Part shown: piece by piece, positions 25,017 to 34,800 of the stretch
Layout: each line of letters opens with the position of its first letter
Position numbering within the stretch: position 1 is the first letter of the stretch
Assembly: GCF_037027445.1 (NCBI RefSeq)
Contig: NZ_JBANDL010000002.1
Coordinates: 868,001 to 932,000 of the forward strand
Source: Lysobacter firmicutimachus
GTDB taxonomy: Bacteria > Pseudomonadota > Gammaproteobacteria > Xanthomonadales > Xanthomonadaceae
Length of the DNA stretch: 64,000 bases
Reading direction: 5' to 3'
The notes under the pieces: model-generated
Told to the model about the DNA's origin: nothing
Database searches by the model: none
The model's input: only the letters and a program-made list of their open reading frames with translations
Made by a program: the position numbers and the translations under genes

Positions 25017-25355
25017 GCCACCTTAGAGCCTGGGGGCGGCGGCTTTCAATCCGCACTGCGGCATCTGCGGCCAACGACGGGGCATAAGCCGCACCGGGGC
25101 CGGTTCGTAAACGTTGTGTTGGGTTCAGCGCGCCCGCGCGCCCGGCGGCGGCGTCGAACGCGCAAGCGGTCACGGTTCGGACGCGGGCGCTAGCGCGGAT
25201 CGCCGCGCAGGGGGTTAAGGAATCGTCGCGATCCGATTCGCGGCGGCGGCGCGGTTCATTCAGGCGACGGCAGTGTCGAGACGCGCACCGCAACGGCGCG
25301 CACCGAACGGCGCTTCGCGCCGTAGCCAGGATTTCGAACGGAGGTAGACCGCACC
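25017..25355. other. intergenic region with dispersed 26-bp element
   Basis: This 339-bp region lies between the divergent permease and lipoprotein genes. Its only notable content is the element at 25103-25128, which recurs at 30233-30258, and a strong GGAGG ribosome site for the lipoprotein. Confidence 0.5.
25103..25128 (+). repeat. dispersed 26-bp element, copy 1
   Basis: Begins GTTCGTAAA, continues with GTTGTGTTG and ends GTTCAG. It is identical at 24 of 26 positions to copy 2 at 30233-30258. Each copy lies 230-270 bp before a gene for a small exported protein. Function unknown; a shared promoter or operator is plausible. Confidence 0.6.
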
Positions 25356-25547
25356 ATGAAGATCGATACCCGCACTCCGCTGTACGCCTTGGCCGTGTTC
25401 GGCCTGCTCGGCCTCACCGCCTGCGCGAGCAAGGGCGAGACCACCGACGCGCCGGCCGCATCGAGCACGCCGCCGGCCGCCGAGGCCGCACCGGCCGATG
25501 CGACCACGACCCCGCCGCCGGCCAGCGGCGACGGTTCCGGCACCTGA
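25356..25547 (+). CDS. small lipoprotein
   Basis: 63 residues. A short signal peptide with a lipobox (L-T-A-C, Cys near 23) is followed by a low-complexity tail of Ala, Pro, Thr and Ser. It is likely an envelope lipoprotein of the kind often found in Lysobacter and Xanthomonas; no domain is present. The start has a consensus ribosome site (GGAGG, 10 bases upstream) and the gene ends in a strong hairpin, so expression as a single gene is credible. Confidence 0.78.
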   Translation: MKIDTRTPLYALAVFGLLGLTACASKGETTDAPAASSTPPAAEAAPADATTTPPPASGDGSGT

Positions 25548-25554
25548 GTGCGAG

Positions 25555-25582
25555 GCGACGGGGCGGTGCGCCGCCCCGTCGC
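25555..25582 (+). terminator. hairpin after the small lipoprotein gene
   Basis: A perfect 12-bp stem (GCGACGGGGCGG with CCGCCCCGTCGC) and a 4-base TGCG loop start 8 bp after the stop. No T tract follows. Confidence 0.6.
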
Positions 25583-25714
25583 GTGCGGTTGCCGGTTCGG
25601 CGCCGGGGCGTGCGAGTCAGCAGGCTGAACCGGTCTTCGCGATCATGAACGTCCGTCGCCGGGCATGACCACCGGCGCTGGCGCGACGGCGGTGGCGGCC
25701 TAGAATCGCGCCCC

Positions 25715-26518
25715 ATGAGCGCCTGTTCCGCCCGTGTCGTCCCCATCGCCCTGGCCGCCGTGCTGGCGGTCGCGGTATGGGCGCTGCCGGGCGCGGCGCA
25801 GGCGCGCACCGTCTACCGCTGCGTGCGCGACGGCACCGTCAGCCTGGCCACGGCGCCGGAGCCCGGTTCGCGCTGCGAGCCGCGCGAGATCGCCGACGAC
25901 GCGGTCAAGCTGCCCAACCTGTGGGGCGAGATGGGCGTCATCAACGGCTCGCTGTACGAGCGGCAACAGGACGGCAAGACCGTCTACAGCACGCGCAAGT
26001 TGCCCGGCTCGGTAAGGGTGATGGGCTTCACCGTGGAAACCCCGCCGGGCGAACCGGCCCACACCGGCCTGGGCAAGGTCGGCAAGCCGCAGACCGACAA
26101 GTTCACCGGCCAGTTCCGCGCCGCGGCCAAGGCCAACGGTCTCGACGACGCCTGGCTGCGCGCCATCGCCCACGCCGAAAGCGGCTTCGACGCCAAGGCG
26201 GTGTCGAGCAAGGGCGCGCAGGGCGTGATGCAGCTGATGCCGGAAACGGCCAAGGAATACGGCGTGGTCGATCCGTTCTCCTCGGCTGAGTCGATCGCCG
26301 CCGGCGCGCGTCATCTCAAGAGCCTGATGCGCCGCTACAAGGGCGACCTGGTGCTGGCCGCGGCGGCCTACAACGCCGGCATCGGCACCGTGACCCGCTA
26401 CGGCGGCGTGCCGCCCTACCGCGAAACCCAGGACTACATCGCCAAGGTGCAGGCGCTGCATCAGTTGTACCGCTTGGCCCTGGGTACCGGCACGCCGGCC
26501 TTGCGCGCGGCGCAGTGA
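25715..26518 (+). CDS. exported lytic transglycosylase
   Basis: 267 residues. A signal peptide (1-30) is followed by a DUF4124-like segment with paired cysteines (residues 31-65), then a SLT/goose-lysozyme-type domain from about 125: catalytic E155 in A-H-A-E-S-G-F, G-A-Q-G-V-M-Q-L-M-P-E-T-A at 168-180, and A-A-Y-N-A-G at 218-223. It cuts glycan strands of peptidoglycan to give 1,6-anhydromuramic ends. No secretion-system genes are adjacent, so it is more likely a housekeeping or predation enzyme than a secretion-apparatus component. Confidence 0.9.
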   Translation: MSACSARVVPIALAAVLAVAVWALPGAAQARTVYRCVRDGTVSLATAPEPGSRCEPREIADDAVKLPNLWGEMGVINGSLYERQQDGKTVYSTRKLPGSVRVMGFTVETPPGEPAHTGLGKVGKPQTDKFTGQFRAAAKANGLDDAWLRAIAHAESGFDAKAVSSKGAQGVMQLMPETAKEYGVVDPFSSAESIAAGARHLKSLMRRYKGDLVLAAAAYNAGIGTVTRYGGVPPYRETQDYIAKVQALHQLYRLALGTGTPALRAAQ

Positions 26519-26650
26519 GAGCCAAGCGCAGGGCAGCGAGGACGAAGCGAAAGCCGCCGCTTTTCTGCGTTCGTGCCGGTTTCGGGGCGTCGCAGCGAGA
26601 AGCGAGCGCGACCTGCCGCTCGCTTCTAGCTCCCTTACGCACGCCCTTGC

Positions 26651-27799
26651 TTACAACGGCGTGAGCCGCAGCAGTCGCGCATTGCTGCCGTCTTCCAGCA
26701 ACCAGACATCGCCGTTCGGGCCTTGCTCGACTTCGCGGATGCGCTTGCCCATCGGGAAGCGTTCGGCCTCGGCGGCGCCGCTGCCGCTGAAGGTCACCCG
26801 GATCAGCGCTTGCGAGGCCAGGCCGCCGATCAGGCCGCTGCCGTTCCAGGCCGGAAAGCGGGTACCGGAGTAGATCACGAAGCCGGCCGGCGCGATCACC
26901 GGTGTCCACCACTTCTCCGGTGCGTTGAGGTCGGGGCGGGTGCTGTGGCGCGGAATCGGCGTGCCGTCGTAATGATCGCCCTGCGAGACCAGCGGCCAGC
27001 CGTAGTTGCTGCCGCGCTCGATCAGGTTCAGCTCGTCGCCGCCCTTGGGCCCCATCTCATGGGTCCACAAGCGGTTCTGCGAGTCGAAGGCGATGCCGAG
27101 CAAATTGCGATGGCCGTAGGACCACACCGTCGCCGCGACGCCGCCGCGGCTGTAGAAGGGGTTGTCGGTGGGCACGCTGCCGTCGTCGTTGAGGCGGATG
27201 ACCTTGCCGAGCGGAGAGTTGAGATCCTGCGCCGGGTCGAACTTCTGCCGCTCGCTGGAGGTGATCCACAGCTTGCGGTCGGGGCCGAACGCGAGGCGGT
27301 GCCCGTAGTGGTTGCTGCCGCTGACCTTGGGCTGACGCCAGATGATCGTCTTCTCGGTCAGCCATGCGCCGGTAGCGCCATAGCCGAGCTTGGCCCGCAT
27401 CACCGTCGCGCCGGCGGTACCGCTGGTGCTGCCGCGCTCGGCGTAGCTGATGTAGATCAGCTTGTTGGTGGCGTATTGAGGATGCAGGATCACGTCGCCG
27501 AGCCCACCCTGGCCGCCGTAGGCCACCGCCGGCGTTCCGCTGACGGTGATCGCGCTGCCGCCGAGGGTCTGCAGTTTGAGCGCGCCGCGCTTCTCGGTGA
27601 CCAGCAGGCGGCCGTCGGGCAGGAAGGTCATCGCCCACGGTTCGTTGAAACGCGCGACTTCGGTCGCGGTGAACGGCGGCGCTTTGGCGGTTTCGGCGCC
27701 TGCGTCCTGCGCGGAGGCGTTGGCCGAATGGACCGCCGCCACGGCGGTGGCGCCGAAGAGCGCGGCGAAGCAGACGGTGGAGAGCATCGAGCGTTTCAT
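26651..27799 (-). CDS. exported PQQ-type aldose sugar dehydrogenase
   Basis: 382 residues from ATG 27799, with GGAG 7 bases upstream. After a signal peptide (about 30 residues), the beta-propeller of the soluble glucose/sorbosone dehydrogenase family is indicated by [40 protein letters not shown] and G-S-N-Y-G-W-P. It resembles E. coli YliI (Asd). It oxidises aldoses in the periplasm if PQQ is available; no pqq genes are in the window. Confidence 0.9.
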   Translation of the reverse strand: MKRSMLSTVCFAALFGATAVAAVHSANASAQDAGAETAKAPPFTATEVARFNEPWAMTFLPDGRLLVTEKRGALKLQTLGGSAITVSGTPAVAYGGQGGLGDVILHPQYATNKLIYISYAERGSTSGTAGATVMRAKLGYGATGAWLTEKTIIWRQPKVSGSNHYGHRLAFGPDRKLWITSSERQKFDPAQDLNSPLGKVIRLNDDGSVPTDNPFYSRGGVAATVWSYGHRNLLGIAFDSQNRLWTHEMGPKGGDELNLIERGSNYGWPLVSQGDHYDGTPIPRHSTRPDLNAPEKWWTPVIAPAGFVIYSGTRFPAWNGSGLIGGLASQALIRVTFSGSGAAEAERFPMGKRIREVEQGPNGDVWLLEDGSNARLLRLTPL

Positions 27800-28039
27800 T
27801 GCGGATCTCCGTGTTCGATGGCCAGGTCGGGGTGGGAAAGCCGGCCGAGATTGACATCGAACCCGACCCGGTCTTGCGACCGGTTCGGCAGTTCGCGGCG
27901 CAGGCGCAGGCGCCGCGGCGAACCGCAAACGCGATCACGCGCGCAATGCGGACACCGCGCTACGCAGATGTGAGGATGGTGCGCGCCGCGGGAGGCGGTG
28001 CGGCAAGAAAGCGGTCCGACCGGACGCCGGCCGACGGGC

Positions 28040-28543
28040 TCAGGCCAGCGCTTTGGGGGCGTCGAACGGCAGCAACACGGCGCCCGCGGTGCGCGCGAGC
28101 ACGCTGGCTTCGGCCTGGGTCAACAGGTCGCGGTCGCCGTCGATCACCACCAGGATTCGGCCCTGGCGGATCTGATCGTCGAACTTGCGTCGAATCGGAT
28201 CGGGCAACGCCGATCCCATCAGCGCCGAGGCCCAGCAACCGACCATCGCACCGGCGGCCGCGGCCGCCGCCGCACCGGCGATGGTCAGGCCGATCGGCGT
28301 CACCACCACGGCGACCAGGCCCGCGAGCAGCCCGGCCGCTCCGCCGTAACCGGCGCCGCGCAGCGCGGCCGGCATCAGGTCGGTGTCGGCCTCCTTGCGT
28401 TCGTTCGGTATCGATTCCAGCTCGATGTCGGAGCGGGCGATCAGCAGGATATCCGCGTCGTTCACGCCAGCGTCGCGGGCGGCGTCCATGGTGGCCTGCG
28501 CGGTGGCCAGGTCGGGCGTGCTGAATACGTGGCGGGTCTTCAT
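28040..28543 (-). CDS. hypothetical protein with glycine-zipper-like membrane pair
   Basis: 167 residues. The first 50 residues form a small alpha/beta domain (H-V-F-S-T-P-D-L-A-T-A-Q, D-I-L-L-I-A-R-S-D-I-E-L). A Gly/Ala-rich hydrophobic segment (68-112) follows that could form two helices or a glycine-zipper hairpin. The C-terminal domain continues with D-D-Q-I-R-Q-G-R-I-L-V-V-I-D-G-D. The layout resembles DUF1269/general-stress-type proteins, but I cannot name the family firmly. Confidence 0.78.
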   Translation of the reverse strand: MKTRHVFSTPDLATAQATMDAARDAGVNDADILLIARSDIELESIPNERKEADTDLMPAALRGAGYGGAAGLLAGLVAVVVTPIGLTIAGAAAAAAAGAMVGCWASALMGSALPDPIRRKFDDQIRQGRILVVIDGDRDLLTQAEASVLARTAGAVLLPFDAPKALA

Positions 28544-28806
28544 GTCGGGTCTCCGGACACGAGTCGCTGCGCCGTCGTCGCGTCGCGGCGGACGCGGTTC
28601 GCCTGAACCGGCACGACGGCCGATGCCGGTCCGGGCCGTACTGCTACGAGCATCCGCCGCTTCGGGTTAGCGCGGGGTGAGCGGGGCGCGGCAGGCGACG
28701 GACGGCGCCGGGACGCCGCTGGGATGAGGGCCGTCACTGGACGCTGCGCGGCGGCCGTCGCATGCTGCCGCCGCGTTCCGTCGAGATCCGTCCGCAGGAG
28801 ATCAGG

Positions 28807-28995
28807 ATGTTGCCCGGCGTCGAAGTCCAATGCCCGTACTGCGGCGAAGCGATCGTGCTGCTGATCGACGACTCCGCCGGCGATCAACGCTATATCGAGG
28901 ACTGCCAGGTCTGCTGCCGGCCGATCGTGGTCGATGTGCAGCTGGACGAGGATGGCGTACCGGACGTGACGGTCCATGCCGAGGACGAAGCATGA
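28807..28995 (+). CDS. CPXCG-motif cysteine-rich small protein
   Basis: 62 residues from ATG 28807, with GGAGATCAGG just upstream. Two zinc-knuckle pairs, C-P-Y-C-G near residue 9 and C-Q-V-C-C near 35, match the CPXCG family of small zinc-ribbon-like proteins. An acidic tail follows. Function in this family is unknown. The frame overlaps the beginning of an alternative long open frame of the next gene, but the true start of that gene is at 29057. Confidence 0.85.
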   Translation: MLPGVEVQCPYCGEAIVLLIDDSAGDQRYIEDCQVCCRPIVVDVQLDEDGVPDVTVHAEDEA

Positions 28996-29056
28996 CCGCG
29001 TCACTCGAGCGCTGCGCGAACCGTCTGCCGTTCGGGTCGTGCGGACGCCGGAGCCG

Positions 29057-30223
29057 ATGAGCCCGAACGCGCGTCGCAGTTGTGCCGCCGCAACCGGCGG
29101 CGCTGCCGGGGGGCTGGATAGGCGAGCGCTCAATCGCGCGCTGCTGGCGCGGCAAAGCCTGCTCGAACGCAGCGACGAGTCGCCGCTGACGATGATCGAG
29201 CGCCTGGTGGGATTGCAGGCGCAGGCGCCGAATCCGCCGTATCTGGGCTTGTGGACGCGGCTGCGCGGGTTTCGCATGGAGCAGTTGAGCCAAGCTATGC
29301 GGGCGCGCCAGGTGGTGCGCGCGACGATGATGCGCGGCACCCTGCACCTGGTCAGCGCCGCCGACTACCGAGCATTGCGGCCGGCGCTGCAACCCACGTT
29401 GCAACGCCTGTCGTTGCGCAGTGGGCATGCGCGGGCACTGGACGGGCTCGATCTGGCGGACGTGCGCGAAGCCGGCCGCGCCGTCCTGCGCGGTACCGCG
29501 CTGAGCGCGAAAGCGCTCGGCGAAGCCTTGCGTGCGCGCTGGCCCGGGCACGATACCGGCGAGCTCGCGCTGCTGGTGCGCGGCGCCGAGCCGGTGGTGC
29601 ATGTGCCGCCGGCGGGGTTGTGGGACGAGCATGCGCCGGCGCGTTTCGCCCTGGCCTCGGACTGGCTCGGCGTGGACATCGGCGAAGACGGCGGCGACGA
29701 GGCGGTCGATGCGCTGCTGCTGCGCTACCTGGCCGCCTTCGGCCCGGCCAGCGCCCGCGATGCCGCGGTATGGTCTGGCCTGACGGCCACCGGCGAGCGC
29801 CTGCAGCGCTTGCGTCCACGCCTGTGGAGCGGCTGCGACGACACCGGTACCGAACTGTTCGACCTGCCCGGGGCGCCGCGTCCGGATCCGGCCCTGCCGG
29901 CGCCGCCGCGGTTGCTGCCGGAGTTCGACAACGTTCTGCTTGCCCATGCCGAACGGTCGCGGATCTTCGACCCGGAACGGCGTAGCGCGATCTTCACCCG
30001 CAACGGCCTGGTTGCGGCGACCTTTCTGGTCGACGGCTTCGTCGCCGGCACCTGGAAGCTGCAACGCAGCGCGGCGTCGGCGACGCTGTCGATCGCCCCG
30101 TTCAAGCCGCGCCTGCCGGCGGCGGTGCGCGAGGCCTTGGAACGCGAGGCGCTGGATTGCATGACGGTGGTCGCCGGCGAATGCGCCCGGCACGAGGTGC
30201 GCTTCGTCGCCGCCGACCCGTGA
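29057..30223 (+). CDS. winged-helix DNA-binding domain-containing protein (AlkX/YcaQ-like)
   Basis: 388 residues from ATG 29057. The early R-R-A-L-N-R-A-L-L-A-R-Q-S-L-L and L-V-G-L-Q-A-Q-A-P motifs, the M-M-R-G-T-L-H-L-V-S block near 95 and the C-terminal L-P-E-F-D-N-V-L-L-A-H segment are the signatures of the HTH_42 superfamily. Related proteins include the DNA glycosylases AlkX/AlkY (YcaQ) that unhook interstrand crosslinks, but this subgroup, annotated as winged helix DNA-binding domain-containing, has no proven activity. Possible role: DNA repair or protection against DNA-damaging metabolites. Confidence 0.85.
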   Translation: MSPNARRSCAAATGGAAGGLDRRALNRALLARQSLLERSDESPLTMIERLVGLQAQAPNPPYLGLWTRLRGFRMEQLSQAMRARQVVRATMMRGTLHLVSAADYRALRPALQPTLQRLSLRSGHARALDGLDLADVREAGRAVLRGTALSAKALGEALRARWPGHDTGELALLVRGAEPVVHVPPAGLWDEHAPARFALASDWLGVDIGEDGGDEAVDALLLRYLAAFGPASARDAAVWSGLTATGERLQRLRPRLWSGCDDTGTELFDLPGAPRPDPALPAPPRLLPEFDNVLLAHAERSRIFDPERRSAIFTRNGLVAATFLVDGFVAGTWKLQRSAASATLSIAPFKPRLPAAVREALEREALDCMTVVAGECARHEVRFVAADP

Positions 30224-30232
30224 GCGCCCAGC

Positions 30233-30258
30233 GTTCGTAAAGGTTGTGTTGTGTTCAG
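30233..30258 (+). repeat. dispersed 26-bp element, copy 2
   Basis: Matches copy 1 (25103-25128) at 24 of 26 positions; the differences are single C/G and G/T changes. It starts 10 bp after the stop of the winged-helix gene and 263 bp before the next exported small protein. Confidence 0.6.
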
Positions 30259-30520
30259 GCGCCAGGCGCCGCGGCTAGCGCCGCAAAGCTCCGCTCGGGT
30301 CACGTTTTAGCGTCCGCGGTGGACTCGCGGGCGGGGCGACCTAACGCCATTCGCCTGGGCTGTGGTTAAGCCAACGTAGCTTTAACGGTTACGGCGCCCG
30401 ATCGGTTCAGAACCGCGGCGGCAAGGTGGGTCTCGTGCGGCAGGCGCCCACGGCGGACACCACGCCACCGGCCGAGGGCCGCGCGATCCGCATCCTCTTA
30501 ATAAGCATCAGGAGACTCCG

Positions 30521-30886
30521 ATGAATCTTCATTCCCGCAAGTCGCTGCTCGCTGCTCTGGCCGTGGTCGCTTCGTTGTCCGCCCCGCTGGCGCTGGCCCA
30601 GTCGGCGCCGACCGCGAGCGATGCGGCGTCCCCGGCGACCGCCGCCCAAAGCGAGACGCCCGCCGCCGGCCAGCCGGCCGCCGCGCCGCAGAAGAAGAGC
30701 TGGGCCGATGTGGACGGCGACAAGGACGGCAACCTGAGCAAGAGCGAGGCCGCGGCCGTGCCGGCCCTGGGCCAGGTCTTCGATCAGGCCGACGCCGACG
30801 CCAACGGCTCGCTGACCCCGGACGAATACAAGTCTTATGTCGCCAAGGTCCAATCCAGCGGCGGCCCCGGCAATAGCGGCGGCTGA
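30521..30886 (+). CDS. exported EF-hand calcium-binding protein
   Basis: 121 residues. A signal peptide ends near A-L-A-Q (27), then a Pro/Ala linker leads to two EF-hand loops: D-V-D-G-D-K-D-G-N-L-S-K-S-E at about 63-76 and D-A-D-A-N-G-S-L-T-P-D-E at about 91-103. Both loops have Asp or Asn at the calcium-ligand positions and Glu at position 12, so both should bind calcium. It is likely a periplasmic or secreted calcium sensor or buffer. A classic intrinsic terminator follows 40 bp after the stop. Confidence 0.88.
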   Translation: MNLHSRKSLLAALAVVASLSAPLALAQSAPTASDAASPATAAQSETPAAGQPAAAPQKKSWADVDGDKDGNLSKSEAAAVPALGQVFDQADADANGSLTPDEYKSYVAKVQSSGGPGNSGG

Positions 30887-30926
30887 CCGCGCTGCCTTGG
30901 GGGCAGATTTTCCTGCGTGGTGTGAG

Positions 30927-30949
30927 GGCGGCCTTCGGGCCGCCTTTTT
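30927..30949 (+). terminator. intrinsic terminator of the EF-hand gene
   Basis: Stem GGCGGCC (30927-30933), loop TTCG, stem GGCCGCC (30938-30944), then TTTTT (30945-30949). This is the only textbook Rho-independent terminator I see in the window. Confidence 0.92.
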
Positions 30950-31608
30950 GTTGTGGGGACGGTCAGTCCGGAGCGGCCGGACGGGGCTGCGGCAGGCAGG
31001 GGCGCCGCGGACGCAACGCAATGGGGGCGGGGCAGCGGCCGGCCCCGAGGGCGGGTGGGGGTGGAATGATGGATTCTTCCGAGAGTCTCCCCAGCCATTG
31101 AGTTAAGTGACGCAGTAGACATTCAGGTGACGAACGGTCGCCATTTAGCACAGATTTGCGTGCAGGCTGGTTGCCATCGGCAATAGCAATCGGCCTCAGA
31201 GAGGCGGATCGTTGCACGGAAATTGAGCGCCCAATCATATTTCTGGGCCTAGAGCCCCTCGGCGCTCAAGCCGTCCCGTGCGATCCGACATCGGGCTCGA
31301 TTCGGAAAGCCGGGGTCGCTCCCCTTGCGGAGCGCGCTGCTTATCAAGGAAAGACGCGATACGAGTCCCGGGGGGAGGGGTATGGCTCGTGGCGAATCTG
31401 AGTGCCCGTTCCTGATTTCTTCGTTCACGCGGACTGCTGCCGTCCCCGCGAGGGGGCGGCGTGCGCGCGTTTCTGGCCGCGATTCGGCAGGGGTGATTTT
31501 GAGACGCAAGTCTCTAATTGTCGAAAACTGTGACGGAACTGACGCTTTGCGGCAGTTGTCGTCAGCGGCGTTGATATCGGTATCACCGGTTTTACGAATT
31601 GAGACGCA

Positions 31609-31624
31609 TGGCACGGAATTTGCG
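31609..31624 (+). promoter_or_regulatory. sigma-54 promoter of the giant adhesin operon
   Basis: TGGCACGGAATTTGCG matches the -24/-12 consensus TGGCACG-N4-TTGCW, with GG (31610-31611) and GC (31622-31623) separated by exactly 10 bases. Transcription would start near 31635, giving a leader of about 200 bases to the GTG at 31839. The activator is unknown. Confidence 0.72.
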
Positions 31625-31838
31625 TTGGCAGGCTGCGTGGCCACGGCCTTTTTTCCTGATTTGCCGAATTCGCCTGTTCAGGCAGGTGAGGCGCGATATC
31701 GGGTCGAGCGTTGCAGCGGGATCCCGCCTGCGACGGTCGTCCCGGGCAGGAAAGCGGTTTCGGTTTTCTGAATCTGTGAAGTGACACGTCGCCCGTCCCT
31801 TGAGTTGGGGAACCGGCGACAACCCGGGAGTAGACAGC

Positions 31839-34800
31839 GTGATCGCCAAATTCCAAGCCCTCGCGACTGCGGTGAGCCGTCGCCTGATCATGCCGGCAGC
31901 GGTCGTTGCGACGTTGCTGTTCTCTTCCGGACCCGTTGCTGCGCAAACGGCTTCCAATACCGCGACCGTCCAGCCGCCCAGCGGCGTGACCGACCCGACC
32001 TGCAATGTCGCTAATCCGCCTTGCAACAGCGCGATCGACAGCGACTCGATCCTGCCGACGCTGACCCTGGTCAAGACGGTGACCAACGACAACGGCGGCA
32101 CGGCCGTGGCCACCGCCTGGACCCTGCAGGCGGCCGGACCGACCAATATTTCCGGCGCCACCGGCGCCACCGCCGTCACCAACGCCCCGGTGCAACCCGG
32201 CGCCTACACCCTTTCCGAAACCGGCGGCCCCAGCGGCTATACCGCCGGGACTTACAGCTGCGTCGTCAACGGCGGCGCGCCGGTTTCCAGCAATTCCCTC
32301 ACCCTGGCTTTCGGCGACGTCGCCACCTGCACCATCAACAACGACGACCAGGCGGCGACGCTGACCCTGGTCAAGACGGTGACCAACGACAACGGCGGCA
32401 CGGCGACGATCAACGACTTCCCGCTGACCGCGACCGGTCCGACCACGATCACCGGCGTCAGCGGTACCGCGACGGTGACCAATGCGCCGGTCAGCGCCGG
32501 CGTGTACACCCTGACCGAAGCCAGCGTGGCCGGTTACACCGCCGGTAGCTGGAGCTGCACGGCGGGCACCTTGTCGGGCAACAGCCTGACCCTGGCCAAC
32601 GGCGAAAGCGCGACCTGCACGATCGTCAACGACGACCAGGCGGCGACGCTGACCCTGGTCAAGACGGTGACCAACGACAACGGCGGCACGGCGACGATCA
32701 ACGACTTCCCGCTGACCGCGACCGGCCCGACCACGATCACCGGCGTCAGCGGTACCGCGACGGTGACCAATGCGCCGGTCAGCGCCGGCGTCTACACCCT
32801 GACCGAAGCCAGCGTGGCCGGTTACACCGCCGGCGCGTGGAGCTGCACCGCGGGCACCCTGTCGGGCAACAGCCTGACCCTGGCCAACGGCGAAAGCGCG
32901 ACCTGCACGATCGTCAACGACGACCAGGCGGCGACGCTGACCCTGGTCAAGACGGTGACCAACGACAACGGCGGCACCGCCACGATCAACGACTTCCCGC
33001 TGACCGCGACCGGCCCGACCACGATCACCGGCGTCAGCGGTACCGCGACGGTGACCAATGCGCCGGTCAGCGCCGGCGTGTACACCCTGACCGAAGCCAG
33101 CGTGGCCGGTTACACCGCCGGTAGCTGGAGCTGCACCGCGGGCACCTTGTCGGGCAACAGCCTGACCCTGGCCAACGGCGAAAGCGCGACCTGCACGATC
33201 GTCAACGACGACCAGGCGGCGACGCTGACCCTGGTCAAGACGGTGACCAACGACAACGGCGGCACGGCGACGATCAGCGACTTCCCGCTGACCGCGACCG
33301 GTCCGACCACGATCACCGGCGTCAGCGGTACCGCGACGGTGACCAATGCGCCGGTCAGCGCCGGCGTCTACACCCTGACCGAAGCCAGCGTGGCCGGTTA
33401 CACCGCCGGTAGCTGGAGCTGCACCGCGGGCACCCTGTCGGGCAACAGCCTGACCCTGGCCAACGGCGAAAGCGCGACCTGCACGATCGTCAACGACGAC
33501 CAGGCGGCGACGCTGACCCTGGTCAAGACGGTGACCAACGACAACGGCGGCACGGCGACGATCAACGACTTCCCGCTGACCGCGACCGGTCCGACCACGA
33601 TCACCGGCGTCAGCGGTACCGCGACGGTGACCAATGCGCCGGTCAGCGCCGGCGTCTACACCCTGACCGAAGCCAGCGTGGCCGGTTACACCGCCGGCGC
33701 GTGGAGCTGCACCGCGGGCACCCTGTCGGGCAACAGCCTGACCCTGGCCAACGGCGAAAGCGCGACCTGCACGATCGTCAACGACGACCAGGCGGCGACG
33801 CTGACCCTGGTCAAGACGGTGACCAACGACAACGGCGGCACCGCCACGATCAACGACTTCCCGCTGACCGCGACCGGCCCGACCACGATCACCGGCGTCA
33901 GCGGTACCGCGACGGTGACCAATGCGCCGGTCAGCGCCGGCGTGTACACCCTGACCGAAGCCAGCGTGGCCGGTTACACCGCCGGTAGCTGGAGCTGCAC
34001 CGCGGGCACCCTGTCGGGCAACAGCCTGACCCTGGCCAACGGCGAAAGCGCGACCTGCACGATCGTCAACGACGACCAGGCGGCGACGCTGACCCTGGTC
34101 AAGACGGTGACCAACGACAACGGCGGCACGGCGACGATCAGCGACTTCCCGCTGACCGCGACCGGCCCGACCACGATCACCGGCGTCAGCGGCACCGCGG
34201 CGGTGACCAATGCGCCGGTCAGCGCCGGCGTGTACACCCTGACCGAAGCCAGCGTGGCCGGTTACACCGCCGGTAGCTGGAGCTGCACCGCGGGCACCCT
34301 GTCGGGCAACAGCCTGACCCTGGCCAACGGCGAAAGCGCGACCTGCACGATCGTCAACGACGACCAGGCGGCGACGCTGACCCTGGTCAAGACGGTGACC
34401 AACGACAACGGCGGCACGGCGACGATCAGCGACTTCCCGCTGACCGCGACCGGTCCGACCACGATCACCGGCGTCAGCGGTACCGCGACGGTGACCAATG
34501 CGCCGGTCAGCGCCGGCGTGTACACCCTGACCGAAGCCAGCGTGGCCGGTTACACCGCCGGTAGCTGGAGCTGCACCGCGGGCACCTTGTCGGGCAACAG
34601 CCTGACCCTGGCCAACGGCGAAAGCGCGACCTGCACGATCGTCAACGACGACCAGGCGGCGACGCTGACCCTGGTCAAGACGGTGACCAACGACAACGGC
34701 GGCACCGCCATGATCAACGACTTCCCGCTGACCGCGACCGGCCCGACCACGATCACCGGCGTCAGCGGTACCGCGACGGTGACCAATGCGCCGGTCAGCG

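Larger units (their letters stand above)
30887..31838. other. long intergenic region before the giant adhesin gene
   Basis: 950 bp without a supportable gene. It begins with a strong terminator (30927-30949). From about 31090 the base composition is noticeably less GC-rich than the flanking genes. A sigma-54 promoter lies at 31609-31624, followed by a roughly 200-base untranslated leader containing a GCCTG-TT-CAGGC palindrome at 31672-31683. An open frame at 31325-31771 has poor codon bias and no ribosome site. Confidence 0.6.

Noticed and set aside
31325..31771. 148-codon open frame before the giant gene
   Set aside because: Composition is unlike host genes, no ribosome site, and it overlaps the sigma-54 promoter and leader.
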